64,000 nt of DNA from Alcaligenaceae bacterium (lineage in GTDB: Bacteria; Pseudomonadota; Gammaproteobacteria; Burkholderiales; Burkholderiaceae_B). The notes beneath the pieces were generated by a model. That model was not told where the DNA came from. It was given only the letters and a program-made list of their open reading frames with translations, and did not search any database. The position numbers and the translations under genes were made by a program. How positions within the stretch are numbered: the first letter of the stretch is position 1; every line of letters begins with the position of its first letter. Positions 16,437 to 26,500 of this stretch are shown here, in pieces. The stretch covers positions 352,841 through 416,840 of the forward strand of contig JACCES010000003.1 of the NCBI GenBank assembly GCA_013416455.1, in the 5' to 3' direction.

Positions 16437-18758
16437 ATGCTTATGACCACCACGACAACCGATCTTGAGGCTTTCCGCCTGGAAACACGCCAGACGCTGG
16501 AAGCGGTGCTTCCGCCGGACATCCGCGCCGCAGTACAGGCCCACTGCCTGGTAACGCGCGATCAGGCCGAACGCTGGCACCGGATACTGCATGACCACGG
16601 TTGGGCGGCGCCGGGTTGGCCGCGCGAACATGGCGGCCCCGGTTGGTCACTGGCACAACAAGCAGTATTCAAAGAAGAACTCGCCGCCTGCGACGCCCCC
16701 CGCTACGAAAACCTGGGTCTCGACACCATAGGCCCAACCATCATGCGACACGGAACACCGGCCCAGCAAACCCGTTTCCTGCCCCGTATTCTGTCATTCG
16801 AGGATTTCTGGGCACAGGGCTATTCCGAACCCGATGCGGGCTCGGATCTCGCTTCATTACGAACCACGGCGCGACGTGAAGGTGACCACTATATTCTCAA
16901 TGGCACCAAAATCTGGCAGAGCTATGGCCACTGGGCCAATTGGGTATTGGTACTGGTGCGTACCAACCCCGAAGCCGCGCGCCGGCAGGATGGAATCTCC
17001 ATGCTGCTGGTGGATATGGAATCAGAGGGCGTTACCGTCCGTCCCATTCGCTTCATGCATGGCGGGGTGCTGCATGTGCAGATTTTCTTCGACAACGTAC
17101 GTGTGCCGGTGGAAAATCGGATCGGCGAAGAAAATGCCGGCTGGTCGGTTTCCAGAGGCCTGCTGGTGACCGAACGCCTGTTCGTGGCGCGAGTCGCGGA
17201 ATGCAAGGCGGAACTCACCAGCACGCGGCGGATCGCCGAAGGCCGTGGACCCGGCGGCGCCTCGCTGCTCGAACAGGATGTCTACGCTCGTCGGCTGGCA
17301 GAGCTGGAAATCGGCGTCCGGGCGCTGGAAGCAGCGTGGTGGCCTGCCATCACTGCCGTGGAAAAAGGGCAAGAACCCGCGCTGGCGGCTTCGCTGCTGA
17401 AGTTGCAGGGCAACGAAATGCTGCAGGCGCTGCAGCAACTCCAGCTCGACATGATAGGAAGCGATGCACTCGTTTTCGACCCTTCCGCCACCGAGGGTGC
17501 ACCATCCGAGCCCCCGCTGTCTCCTGGCCACATCGGCAACCTGTCCATGCATATATGGCGCTATCGCGGCATCACCTTGGGAGGCGGCACCTCGGAAATC
17601 CAGCGCAGTATCATCGGCAAGGCAATTTTCGAAGGCCGAACCGATATCGAGCAACCGCCGACGCTGGCCGCCCAACAAGCCATGCTCGACGATGGGCTGC
17701 GCCGCGTACTCGCCGACAATTACGGGTTCGAACGCCGCAGCAAGATCCTCGACGCCGACAACACAACCGATGCTTCCCTCTATAGCCAGTTCGGCGAGCT
17801 GGGCCTGTTCAGCCTGATGGTGCCAGAGCGCGACAACGGCTTTGGCGGCGGCTTGTCCGATCTGGCTCCGGTAATGAGCGCCCTGGGAGAGTTTCTGGTA
17901 CTGGATCCCGTGCTCTGGGCCCACCTCCTGCCGTTGCAACTGCTGCTTGACGCGCCGGACTTCCCGGCCCGCAGCGCAGCAATCCAGGCACTCACGGAAG
18001 GCCGCCATATCGCCTTCGCCCATGACGAACGGGATACGCCGGTACAAGCCAGACACAGCAGCGATGGCTGGCGACTCTCCGGCCACAAGCGTCTGGTGAT
18101 GGGCGGCGACTGTGCGGACAGGCTGCTGGTCAGTGCAAGGTTGGAAGGCGGCGGTCGCGCACTCTTCGACTGCCCCGCTGAACACACGTCCATCAAACGG
18201 CAAGCCTATCGCCTTCATGATAGACGAGGCGCGGCCGATTTCGCCTTCACCGATGTGCGGCTTCCAGACGATGCCCTGGTGGCCGGACCGGAACGCACCG
18301 ACACCATTATTGACGAAGCGCTCGCTCTGGCCACCGTTGCCTTGTGCGCGGAAACCGTAGGTGCCATGCGTCAGGCACTTGCCATCACTATTGAATATCT
18401 GCGGACTCGCAAACAGTTCGGCCGCACGTTGTTCGAATATCAAGCTCTCCAACACCGCATGGTGGAGCATTATCGCAGCTGGTCGCATGCTCGGGCTCTG
18501 CTTGACAACGTTATTGCCGGTTGGAACAGCGTTTCGCCAGAGGAGCGCAGCAAACGCATCAGCGCAAGCAAATGGATGACCGGCCGGGCAGGCCGCTTGA
18601 TTGCACTGGACACCCTGCAGTTGCATGGGGCCATCGGCTTCCAGGATGAAACAGCAATCAGTCACTATGCCCGCCGCCTTGTCGCCAACGACATCCTGCT
18701 GGGAGATGCCACCGCTCATCTGAGCCGGTTCATCTCACTTCACACACCTTGTGCATGA
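16437..18758 (+). CDS. Double acyl-CoA dehydrogenase (two ACAD units in one chain)
   Basis: 773 residues from the ATG at 16437, nearly twice the usual 380. The first unit (about 1-400) shows AAPGWPREHGGPGWSLAQQ, then QGYSEPDAGSDLASLRTTAR, the flavin-site IWQSYGHWANWVLVLVRT, and RYRGITLGGGTSEIQRSIIG near its end. The second unit (about 410-773) repeats the fold with LGLFSLMVPERDNGFGGGLS, a LRTRKQFGRTLFEYQALQHR helix and LQLHGAIGFQDETAISHYAR. Both look complete, though the second has a shorter middle. Fused or paired ACADs act on bulky acyl-CoA such as steroid side chains, often as heterodimers; here one chain would do this. The start could also be the ATG at 16443, and no good ribosome-binding site is visible, suggesting coupling to the upstream gene. 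Confidence 0.87.
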   Translation: MLMTTTTTDLEAFRLETRQTLEAVLPPDIRAAVQAHCLVTRDQAERWHRILHDHGWAAPGWPREHGGPGWSLAQQAVFKEELAACDAPRYENLGLDTIGPTIMRHGTPAQQTRFLPRILSFEDFWAQGYSEPDAGSDLASLRTTARREGDHYILNGTKIWQSYGHWANWVLVLVRTNPEAARRQDGISMLLVDMESEGVTVRPIRFMHGGVLHVQIFFDNVRVPVENRIGEENAGWSVSRGLLVTERLFVARVAECKAELTSTRRIAEGRGPGGASLLEQDVYARRLAELEIGVRALEAAWWPAITAVEKGQEPALAASLLKLQGNEMLQALQQLQLDMIGSDALVFDPSATEGAPSEPPLSPGHIGNLSMHIWRYRGITLGGGTSEIQRSIIGKAIFEGRTDIEQPPTLAAQQAMLDDGLRRVLADNYGFERRSKILDADNTTDASLYSQFGELGLFSLMVPERDNGFGGGLSDLAPVMSALGEFLVLDPVLWAHLLPLQLLLDAPDFPARSAAIQALTEGRHIAFAHDERDTPVQARHSSDGWRLSGHKRLVMGGDCADRLLVSARLEGGGRALFDCPAEHTSIKRQAYRLHDRRGAADFAFTDVRLPDDALVAGPERTDTIIDEALALATVALCAETVGAMRQALAITIEYLRTRKQFGRTLFEYQALQHRMVEHYRSWSHARALLDNVIAGWNSVSPEERSKRISASKWMTGRAGRLIALDTLQLHGAIGFQDETAISHYARRLVANDILLGDATAHLSRFISLHTPCA

Positions 18759-18772
18759 AGGAGGAAACCAAT

Positions 18773-19984
18773 ATGCATGCCTCACATCCTGGCCGTGGCC
18801 CCCTGTCGGGTCTGCGGGTTCTGGACATCGCCACCATCCTTGCCGCGCCCTCCGCAGCCTCTCTGCTGGCCGATTACGGCGCCGAGGTACTCAAGATCGA
18901 ACTGCCCAGCGGCGATGGCTGTCGCGGCTTCCCTCCCCATAAGGATGGCAAGTCACTGTGGTGGAAGGTGACCAATCGGAACAAACAGCTTATTTCATTG
19001 GATTTACGCAAACCCGATGGCCTTGCCCTGTTCAAGCGCCTTCTGCCTCGTTTCGATGTGTTGATCGAAAACTTCAGACCAGGCACCCTGGACCGCTGGG
19101 GACTGGATCGTGAAACCCTCTGGTCCATTCAGCCACGGCTGGTGATCTTGCGCGCCACCGCGTTCGGCCAGGACGGCCCATACCGGGACCGCGCGGGATT
19201 CACTCGCATTTTCGAGGCCATGGGCGGGCTGACCTATATCACTGGTGAGCCGGATGGCGAACCCATGCACGCCGGCTATCCGATCGGCGACTCCATCGGC
19301 GGCCTGTTCGGCGCCCTCGGCATCATGACTGCATTGTGGAAGCGCGCAAGCGACCCGGATGCACCGGGTGAAGAGATAGACCTGTCCCTGACGGAAGCCA
19401 TGCTCAAGTTGATGGAGTTTCTACCGATCAAGTACGACTTGCTCGGAGAAAGCCACGGCCGCTCTGGAAACACCAGCCAATACTCCGCTCCGACAGGTGT
19501 CTTCCGAACTCGGGACGGCTCCTGGATCTCTCTATCCGGCAGCACAGATGCTCTGTTCAGCGCCAATTGCCGCGCCATCAATCGTCCCGATTTGATCGAC
19601 GACCCACACTTTGCAAGCAATACCGCACGCTGCAGCCATACCGAAGAACTCAACGGGCTGTTCGCCGACTGGTTCTCGCAAAACGACCTATCAACAATCC
19701 TTCAACAGTTCGAGAAATATCAGGGCACGCTGTCGCCGATCTATTCCGCTGAACAGATTGTGAACGACCCCCAGGTCCAAGCGCGAGGTTTCCTGCATCC
19801 AGTTCCCGATGCGGACTTCGGCACCGTCAGACTACAGAATGTTGTACCGCGCTTTCGCAATGACCCCGGCAGAGTCTACAGCACGGGCGGAGCGATCGGG
19901 CAAGACAACGACACTATTTATGGAGACCTCCTTGGTCTGAGCAACGCTCAGCAGGCCGACCTGCGTGAACGAGGAATCATCTAA
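18773..19984 (+). CDS. CaiB/BaiF (family III) CoA-transferase
   Basis: 403 residues from the ATG at 18773, chosen because GGAGG lies 8 bases before it; an ATG 24 bases upstream is in frame but inside the end of the previous gene. PLSGLRVLDIATILAAPSAA at about 11-30 is the family opening. The catalytic Asp of these enzymes lies in the segment following GLTYITGEPDGEPMHAGYPI, where GDSIGG (about 168) is seen. FRPGTLDRWGLD and SGNTSQYSAPTGVFRTRDGS are further family blocks. These proteins move CoA between acids, so it is the probable activation step for the island's substrate, using another acyl-CoA as donor. Its TAA overlaps the next ATG by one base. Confidence 0.9.
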   Translation: MHASHPGRGPLSGLRVLDIATILAAPSAASLLADYGAEVLKIELPSGDGCRGFPPHKDGKSLWWKVTNRNKQLISLDLRKPDGLALFKRLLPRFDVLIENFRPGTLDRWGLDRETLWSIQPRLVILRATAFGQDGPYRDRAGFTRIFEAMGGLTYITGEPDGEPMHAGYPIGDSIGGLFGALGIMTALWKRASDPDAPGEEIDLSLTEAMLKLMEFLPIKYDLLGESHGRSGNTSQYSAPTGVFRTRDGSWISLSGSTDALFSANCRAINRPDLIDDPHFASNTARCSHTEELNGLFADWFSQNDLSTILQQFEKYQGTLSPIYSAEQIVNDPQVQARGFLHPVPDADFGTVRLQNVVPRFRNDPGRVYSTGGAIGQDNDTIYGDLLGLSNAQQADLRERGII

Positions 19985-20823
19985 TGGAACAATTTGAATT
20001 TCGCGAGTCCCGGCTTGATGTACACGACGATGGCGTCGCGGTCTTTCATCACTTGCGCCACAAAGCCCGCAACCCATTGTCCATGGACTTGCGCACGGAC
20101 TATGCCGAAATGACGGACATAGTTCGGGACCGGGCGCGCGCGTTGATACTGGCGGGCGGCGGCGGCGCATTCTGCGCAGGCGGCGACATCAAGACGATGC
20201 AGTCGCGTCTGGCCGACGGCTCCCAGTCCACCGGTGTGCGCCGACGATTGCAGGACATGCATTCCTGGCTGCAAGATCTGCGCGATCTGGAAATACCGGT
20301 CATTGCAGCGGTCGATGGCCCCGCCTGGGGTGGCGGCTTTGCCATCGCCCTGTGCGCCGATTTCATCCTTGCCAGCCCCCGTGCTTCATTCTGCATGGTG
20401 TTTCTGCGTATCGGCGCCCTGCCGGACATGGGGGCCATTCATTTGCTTCCGCGCGCCGTCGGGCTGCAAAAAGCCAAAGAGCTGTTGATGACCGGGCGCC
20501 GGGTCGATGCCCAGGAAGGTGAAAAGCTGGGCTTCGTGCATTCACTCCATGAGCCCGACACCCTGCTTGGACAAGCCATGAGGCTGGCCCGATGCTTTCT
20601 TCCCGCACCGTCGGTCGCCTTGGGCCTGACCAAGCGACTGACCAACCGGGCTTACGAACTGAATGCGGACACACTGGCAGAGCTTGAAGCTACCGCCCAG
20701 GTTGCCTGCTTGTCTGAACCTTATCATGCCCAAGCACTTGAACGCTTCATGCGCAAAGAACCCATGCTCTACGACTGGGACCGAAACGGCCCCCATACTC
20801 CAGACCAGGCATCAACGAAATAA
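19984..20823 (+). CDS. Crotonase-fold enoyl-CoA hydratase/isomerase (paralogue 2)
   Basis: 279 residues, starting on the last base of the CoA-transferase stop (TAATG). It has GGGGAFCAGGDIKTM (about 58-72) and AAVDGPAWGGGFAIALCADFIL (about 108), with the loop GALPDMGAIHLLPR. As in paralogue 1, the hydratase glutamates are absent and an Asp follows the Pro. The C-terminal half shares MTGRRVDAQEGEKLGFVHSL with its relative. Two such copies in one operon suggest successive double-bond or ring reactions on different intermediates, or specialised partners; that is inference. The gap to the following Bug gene is 28 bases. Confidence 0.87.
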   Translation: MEQFEFRESRLDVHDDGVAVFHHLRHKARNPLSMDLRTDYAEMTDIVRDRARALILAGGGGAFCAGGDIKTMQSRLADGSQSTGVRRRLQDMHSWLQDLRDLEIPVIAAVDGPAWGGGFAIALCADFILASPRASFCMVFLRIGALPDMGAIHLLPRAVGLQKAKELLMTGRRVDAQEGEKLGFVHSLHEPDTLLGQAMRLARCFLPAPSVALGLTKRLTNRAYELNADTLAELEATAQVACLSEPYHAQALERFMRKEPMLYDWDRNGPHTPDQASTK

Positions 20824-20851
20824 ATCACCAAATAAAGCAAAGGAGACAATC

Positions 20852-21835
20852 TTGAACAACATCACCCAACACGCTTCCATTAGAAGACGCCTATGCGCCA
20901 CGCTCGCGGCCACAGGATTCATATCTTTGGGGGGATGGGCCCAGGCCGCCGAGCCGATCAACTTGGTCGTACCCTTCCCCCCTGGCGGGCCAACAGATGT
21001 CGTCGCCCGCACTGTGGCCCAGCAAATGTCCCATACCCTGGGCCAGCACCTGATCGTTGCCAACCGAGCAGGGGCCGGCGGCAGCATCGGCGCGGCAGCA
21101 GTTGCCCAAGCAGCACCAGATGGCCAGACGCTGTTGACCGGGACCGCTTCCCTGACCACCGGCCATCACCTATACAACCTGAACTTTCATCCACTGAAGG
21201 ATCTGGTCCCGGTGGCGATGCTGGCCAAAATGCCGGTATTCATCTGGGTGCGCGGCGATTCCCCATACAACACGCTCCCAGATCTTCTTGAGGCGATGAA
21301 AGCAAGTAACGGCCAGTACAACTATTCATCCTCAGCCCCCACCACATTGGCGCATCTGGGCAGCCTGCGTCTGCTTGATGAAACGGGCGTGCAGGCCACT
21401 CATGTGAACTACCGGGGGTCGGCGCAAGCCACCACCGATTTTCTGGCCGGCGTTTTCCCAGTCTATTTCGAAGTTGGTCAACCTCTGGCCCCTCATTATG
21501 CCGCCGGTAAGGCCAAACCCCTGGCCGTACTTTCCTCGCAACGCAGTACTTTGATGCCCGACGTGCCCAGTGTCACAGAGTTCGGCCTGCCCGCCATTGA
21601 TGCCAAACCCTTCGTGGCATTGATGGCGCCCGCCGGCACACCCGAAGCCACGCTGGTCCGTCTGAACGAACACGCCCGGAAGGCCCTGCAATCCCCCGAG
21701 GTGCGCAGCAGACTCGACAGCCTGTACTTCGAAGTCGATGCTGGCGGCAGCCCCGCCGAGGTCGCGACATGGCTGCAAGAGCAATCGTCCATGTGGGGGG
21801 AAGTCATCGCCAAGCATGGGCTGAAGGTGGACTGA
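20852..21835 (+). CDS. Bug/TctC-family periplasmic substrate-binding protein
   Basis: 327 residues from a TTG start at 20852, preferred because AGGAGA lies a few bases upstream; the open frame extends back into the previous gene but without a signal. The product opens with a basic stretch and a hydrophobic core ending GGWAQAAEP, so it is exported. The mature N-terminus INLVVPFPPGGPTDVVARTV is the Bug ligand loop, followed by VANRAGAGGSIGAAAVAQA. It differs clearly from the Bug protein at 14574, so the island carries two non-identical receptors. One may be the uptake receptor and the other an extracytoplasmic sensor; this is inference. The stop is separated from the next ATG by a single base. 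Confidence 0.9.
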   Translation: MNNITQHASIRRRLCATLAATGFISLGGWAQAAEPINLVVPFPPGGPTDVVARTVAQQMSHTLGQHLIVANRAGAGGSIGAAAVAQAAPDGQTLLTGTASLTTGHHLYNLNFHPLKDLVPVAMLAKMPVFIWVRGDSPYNTLPDLLEAMKASNGQYNYSSSAPTTLAHLGSLRLLDETGVQATHVNYRGSAQATTDFLAGVFPVYFEVGQPLAPHYAAGKAKPLAVLSSQRSTLMPDVPSVTEFGLPAIDAKPFVALMAPAGTPEATLVRLNEHARKALQSPEVRSRLDSLYFEVDAGGSPAEVATWLQEQSSMWGEVIAKHGLKVD

Positions 21836-21836
21836 A

Positions 21837-22700
21837 ATGAACAGCCCACATCCCCCTGTATGCTGGCATATTGAAGACGACGTCGGGCACATTGTCCTGA
21901 ACCGTCCGGAAGAGGCCAATGCCATCGATCTTCCCTTCGCCCGGGCCTTCGCCGAGACAGTGGACGCCGCCCAGGAAGCCGATATCGGAGCCATCCTGAT
22001 TTCGTCCACTGGCAAGCAGTATTGCGCCGGCGGCGACATCAAGGCCTTCCTGGCACGCGGCAATGAATTCGACGCACTGATCGGCGAACTGCTGGACATC
22101 CTGAACCCTTCCATCGAACGACTGGCCGGCCTTTCTCTGCCCGTCATCAGCGCCGTCCATGCGCCCGTCGGCGGTGCGGGAATCGCCCTGGCCCTATGCG
22201 CCGATCTCGTGCTTGCATCGAGCTCCATGAAATTGCGCGGCGGCTATTCCGCCCTGGGCCTGACTCCGGATATCGGCGCTTCCTATTTCCTGGTACGGCG
22301 GGCGGGCACGGCACGCGCAAAGCACATCTTCATGACCAACCGGATCTTGTCGGCGGAAGAATGCCTCTATCTGGGAATCGTCGATGAAATGCATCCGCCG
22401 GACGCGCTCCAGGCCGCCGCCCGGGCTCTCGCCGCCCAGTTGGCGCACGGCGCAACGGCGGCGCTGGGCCACATCAAAAGCCTGTGCGACAAAGCCGGCT
22501 CCCGGGATCTTCACACCCACCTCCGGCATGAACGCCGCAGCCTGCTGCAATGCGCCCGGACAGCCGACAGCCGGGAAGGGCTGACCGCCTTCAAGGAGAA
22601 ACGCACGCCCCGGTTCAGCGACGGCCGCCTGTCCGTCCCGGCTTCGACCCCGCAAAGCGATCCGGCGGGATCCACATCCAAGGGGCGTTGCGACGAGTGA
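21837..22700 (+). CDS. Crotonase-fold enoyl-CoA hydratase/isomerase (third copy)
   Basis: 287 residues. It has STGKQYCAGGDIKAFLARGN (about 58-77) and SAVHAPVGGAGIALALCADL (about 104), with the loop GLTPDIGASYFLVRRAGTAR. This member is more like classical PaaG proteins than paralogues 1 and 2: the Asp after Pro is kept and the glutamates are again absent. The C-terminus is extended by about 25 residues rich in Ser, Pro and Thr after EKRTPRFSDGRLS, which is longer than usual. It is the last gene of the rightward arm. Overlap with its Bug neighbour suggests co-translation. The most likely chemistry is delta3-delta2 isomerisation or a related enolate reaction. Confidence 0.85.
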   Translation: MNSPHPPVCWHIEDDVGHIVLNRPEEANAIDLPFARAFAETVDAAQEADIGAILISSTGKQYCAGGDIKAFLARGNEFDALIGELLDILNPSIERLAGLSLPVISAVHAPVGGAGIALALCADLVLASSSMKLRGGYSALGLTPDIGASYFLVRRAGTARAKHIFMTNRILSAEECLYLGIVDEMHPPDALQAAARALAAQLAHGATAALGHIKSLCDKAGSRDLHTHLRHERRSLLQCARTADSREGLTAFKEKRTPRFSDGRLSVPASTPQSDPAGSTSKGRCDE

Positions 22701-22783
22701 CGCGTTCTGGCCGACTGGCCAGAGTTTCGTTCACCCTGAGGCAGGGGCAATGAATACCCCGCCCGGTCAGACGGCCGCCGGGC

Positions 22784-23398
22784 TCACTCCCGGCCATCGC
22801 GATGCGTGGCCGGGAAGGTCACGAACCGCCATATATAGATCGCCGCCACCAGCGCCACTACGCCCAGCGAGACCGGATCCAGCCACTCTTCCAGCATATG
22901 GTAATCACTGCCCAGCCAGTAGCCGCACAATGCAAGAAAAGTGGTCCACGCCGCGGTTCCGATGGAAGTGAAGGCCAGGAATCGCCAGAACGCCATTTCC
23001 GACAAGCCGGCCGGAAGGGAAATCAGGGTGCGGATCGTCGGAATCAGCCTTCCGAACAGCACCGCCCAATGGCCATACCGGTCGAACCAGTCGTCAGTCC
23101 GTTCGATGTCCGCCCGGGTGAGCGTGATCCAGCGGCCATGCCGGTCGGCAAAGGACTTGACCCGCTCATGATCGAACATGCGGCCGATGCCATACCAGAA
23201 CACCGCGCCCGCCACCGAACCCAGCGAACCCGCGACGATCACCAGGACGATGCTGGTTTCCCCACGAGAGGCTGAAAAACCCGCAAGCGTCATGATGAGC
23301 TCGGAGGGAATGGGGGGAAATACGTTTTCCAGGAACATCAGGAACGCAATGCCCCAGACGCCCATGGAATCCATGATGGTCTCGATCCAGCTCGCCAT
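22784..23398 (-). CDS. DedA-family membrane protein
   Basis: 204 residues from the ATG at 23398 (GGAG 8 bases upstream; an open extension of 11 codons lacks a site). It shows the DedA/SNARE-associated domain: FLENVFPPIPSELIMTLAGF (about 20-39), the GSLGSVAGAVFWYGIGR helix, and FGRLIPTIRTLISLPAGLSE (about 119-138) with the conserved acidic and Arg residues. Members are inner-membrane proteins; recent work links the family to undecaprenyl-phosphate or phospholipid flipping and to membrane-potential and drug resistance phenotypes. It is convergent with the CoA island and unrelated to it by function. The next gene in the same direction, the giant autotransporter, is upstream of it, 148 bases away. 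Confidence 0.9.
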   Translation of the reverse strand: MASWIETIMDSMGVWGIAFLMFLENVFPPIPSELIMTLAGFSASRGETSIVLVIVAGSLGSVAGAVFWYGIGRMFDHERVKSFADRHGRWITLTRADIERTDDWFDRYGHWAVLFGRLIPTIRTLISLPAGLSEMAFWRFLAFTSIGTAAWTTFLALCGYWLGSDYHMLEEWLDPVSLGVVALVAAIYIWRFVTFPATHRDGRE

Positions 23399-23497
23399 GA
23401 TGCCGCTCCATTTCGGACTCGTGAATCGCAAATGCTATCAGACCGCGAAGAACGGCACCCGCGCGCGAAAATTTCCGGGCGCGGCGCTGGAAACAGC

Positions 23498-23519
23498 GGC
23501 CGGCGCGGTGGCGCCGGCC
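23498..23519 (-). terminator. GC-rich hairpin after the autotransporter gene
   Basis: GGCCGGCG (23498-23505) pairs with CGCCGGCC (23512-23519) over a 6-base loop, just past the autotransporter stop at 23547. There is no T-run, so this is a candidate terminator or 3' stabilising stem only. Confidence 0.4.
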
Positions 23520-23546
23520 CTGTTGCGGCGTGTGCGGCATCCCTTG

Positions 23547-26500
23547 CTAGAAGTGTTTCGCGAGCCGCAGGATGCCGGTATGGCTGGCGTAGCGCTTGGC
23601 GAAATTGCCCTCGTACTCGGCGCGCAGTTCCAGCCCATTACGATTGAGGAATTCCAGGCCCGCCTTGGCGTTGCCGGTGACGCGCGGATTCGTCGTGGTG
23701 ATCTCGAACGCCCCGCTGCCCGAATCGCCCATCAGGCGATTGGTCGTCGTCCATGTATTGTCGGACATCCAGGTGGCGCCCAGCGCCAGATAGGGGCGCA
23801 AGGTCCCCCCCTGCTTCAGCTCGATGCGGCCGCCGATTTCCAGCGTGGGCGTCAGCATGACGTTCCAGCGCTGCGCACTGTCGGTATGGATGTTGAACAC
23901 GTCCGCGCCGCTTTCATCATGACCCGGCACGCGCTGGTAGACGACATCGACATCGAAGATGGGCTTCACGTACCAGGATTCCCTCGCGTGGGTGTACTGG
24001 CCGCGCAGGCGTACGGCGGCATGCGTGGATTTCCACTCGCTCGTGGCCTCGTGCCATTGGTCGTTCACCAGAAGGCCGCGGCTGGAATCGAAATGGCCAC
24101 GGCCGACGTTCAGAGCGCCGGCAACGAGCCACGGACCTTCCTGCCGCTTCAGGACGACCCCGATATTGTATTGATCGCCCTTGGTGGTGACCGGACTTTC
24201 CGTCCCCTTCGTGCGCCCTTCGCTGTAGGCAAAGGAACCGCCCAGCACCCAGCCCGGCGCAATCACCTTCTGCCCGCCAAGCTGATACGTCTGGCCGTGC
24301 ATGGTGTAGCCGCTGTCCTCTTCCGAAGCCGAGCGCTTCACATACCGGTTCATCACACGCACCCATGAACAATCGCCTTCCAGGGTCGCGGTACCGGTGG
24401 ACTGGTACTGCGGGCAGCTCATCATAAGGTTGACGAACCTGCGGGTTTCCTGCGGAATGGTCGAGGCGGGAGAGTGCTTGGCATCGTCGGCCATCAGCGA
24501 CAGCCGCTCCTTGTACTCATCGACGCTTCCCACGTCGGCGAAGTGCTCGAAGACATCGGCGAACTCGCGCAGCCGCAATTCCGGCACATTGCCCCACTGC
24601 TCCTGCAGATACGACGCCAGGCTTGCCTCGTCCGAAGCCAGCGCAGCGTTGTGCCCGGCGAAATCAGCCGTCACGCTGACGCCCAGCGCGGTGCTGGACG
24701 GCCGATGCAGATGGTAGGAATAGATCAGCGTGTCACTGGTCGCCAGCGTGGGCGCCAGATCGAACGGCTGCGTGGACTCCAGGATGGTGACCTGCCGGTC
24801 CGGCAGGGGGTTGTACGCGACAGGGCGGATCACGCCATCGAGGTTGACCTTGCCGTCGACCGACAGCACGCTGGCCTTCTGCTCGAAGAAGTCCACGCTC
24901 GTCGCCAGGACGCCGGCCTGGCCGCCGCCCCGCTGCTCGAAATCGCCGCGAAGACGGGTCGTGCCGTATGAACCCGGCTGCCCGACATGAAGCAGGCCTT
25001 CGTTCCGCAGCACCCCGCCGTTGCCCAGATCGACCTTCGAGCCGGTGAAGAAGCTGCCGGACGCCTCGTTGACCAGCCGGCCCCTGGTCTGGCCGCCCAG
25101 GTCGATGCCCCCCGCGAGCACGCCGGCATTGAGGATAGACGTGGATTCGGACGCGCCCTGCGCCCGGATCGCAATATCGCCCTGGGACGACAGCTTGCCG
25201 CCACGCTGGACGGTCACCTGATTGGAACGTCCCTGCAGCAGCAGAACGCCGTAGCCGTGTTCGCCCGTCCCGCCCTGCACTTCGCCTCCGTCGCCAATGA
25301 CGATCCTGATATCGGAGCCGCCCGCTCCGGCGCTCTGCGCCACGATGGCCGCGGCGTTCGCGCCCGCCGCCCGCGCGGCGCCGTCCACGAAGATGCCCAC
25401 GGAACCGCCCGTCCCGCTCTTGTCCGCATGGTCGCCCGACCCGATGCCGGACGCGCCCAGCCCGCCGCCGCCGCCGATGCTCTGGGCAACGATGGCGGCG
25501 GCGTTGTCTCCGTGAGTGAACACCTGCCCGCCCCTGGCGACATTGACCGTCACCGCGCCGCCGTTTCCGTGGCCGGCGCCGTTGGTGTCGCCGACCCCGA
25601 GCTTCATGCTGCCGAAGGTGATCTGCGCGGCGTCTCCGGCAAAACCGCCACCGCCGCCTATGCTCTGCGCCAGGATGCCGTAGGCGCCGTCGCCAAGGGT
25701 TTCGACCAGGCCGGCGGTGTCGATGCCGATGTCACCGCCATGCCCGCCCGCGGCGCCGCTGCCGCCGAGCCTGACCATGAGGTGGTTGTCGCTCTGTGTC
25801 GTTCCACCGGCGCCGCCGCCCCCGCCGATGCTCTGCGCGAACATCCCGTGGGCGTTGCGCCCCGCCGTCGCCACGACCGCCCGCGCATCCTGCTTCAGCG
25901 TCACCTTGCCGCCATTGCCGGCGGATCCCCCGGCGCCCGCGATCGTCAGGCTTCCAGTGGTGGGATTGTCATGCGCCGTTTCCACCGAGGAGGCAAAGCC
26001 CCCGCCTCCGCCGATGCTCTGCGCAAAGAGCCCATATGATGCTTCACCGTGGGTACGGATGCGGCCCCTGTTCTGAAGGTCGATGCCGCCGCCCGAGCTG
26101 GCGGCGCCTCCCTTGCCCCCGAGATTCAAATCCAGCGCCAGCCGCGAACCGCCGGCTTCGTGATTGGAGGTGCCGCCGCCCGTGCCGCCGCCCCCGCCGA
26201 TGCTCTGCGCGTGCACGCCGTGCGAATTGACACCGGAGGTCGCGATCTCCGACCCGTTCTGGAATTCGACCGCGCCGCCGTGTCCGCCCGCGCCGCCCCG
26301 CCCTCCGAGAGAAAGGTTCAGGGAGATCGTCTTGAAGCTCGTTTCGCTGATGCCGGCCATGGCCCGGCCGCCGCCACCGCCTATGCTTTGCATCAGGACG
26401 GCGGAAGCACGATCGCCCTGGGTCGCGATGCCCGCGCCGCCATTCGGCCCCTGGCCGGCGATATTGACCTCGACCCGGCCGCCCTGGCCGCCGGCCCCGC

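Noticed and set aside
17022..18719. Long leftward open frame (565 codons) opposite the double ACAD gene
   Set aside because: No motif, no ribosome-binding site, and the forward strand encodes a clear enzyme.
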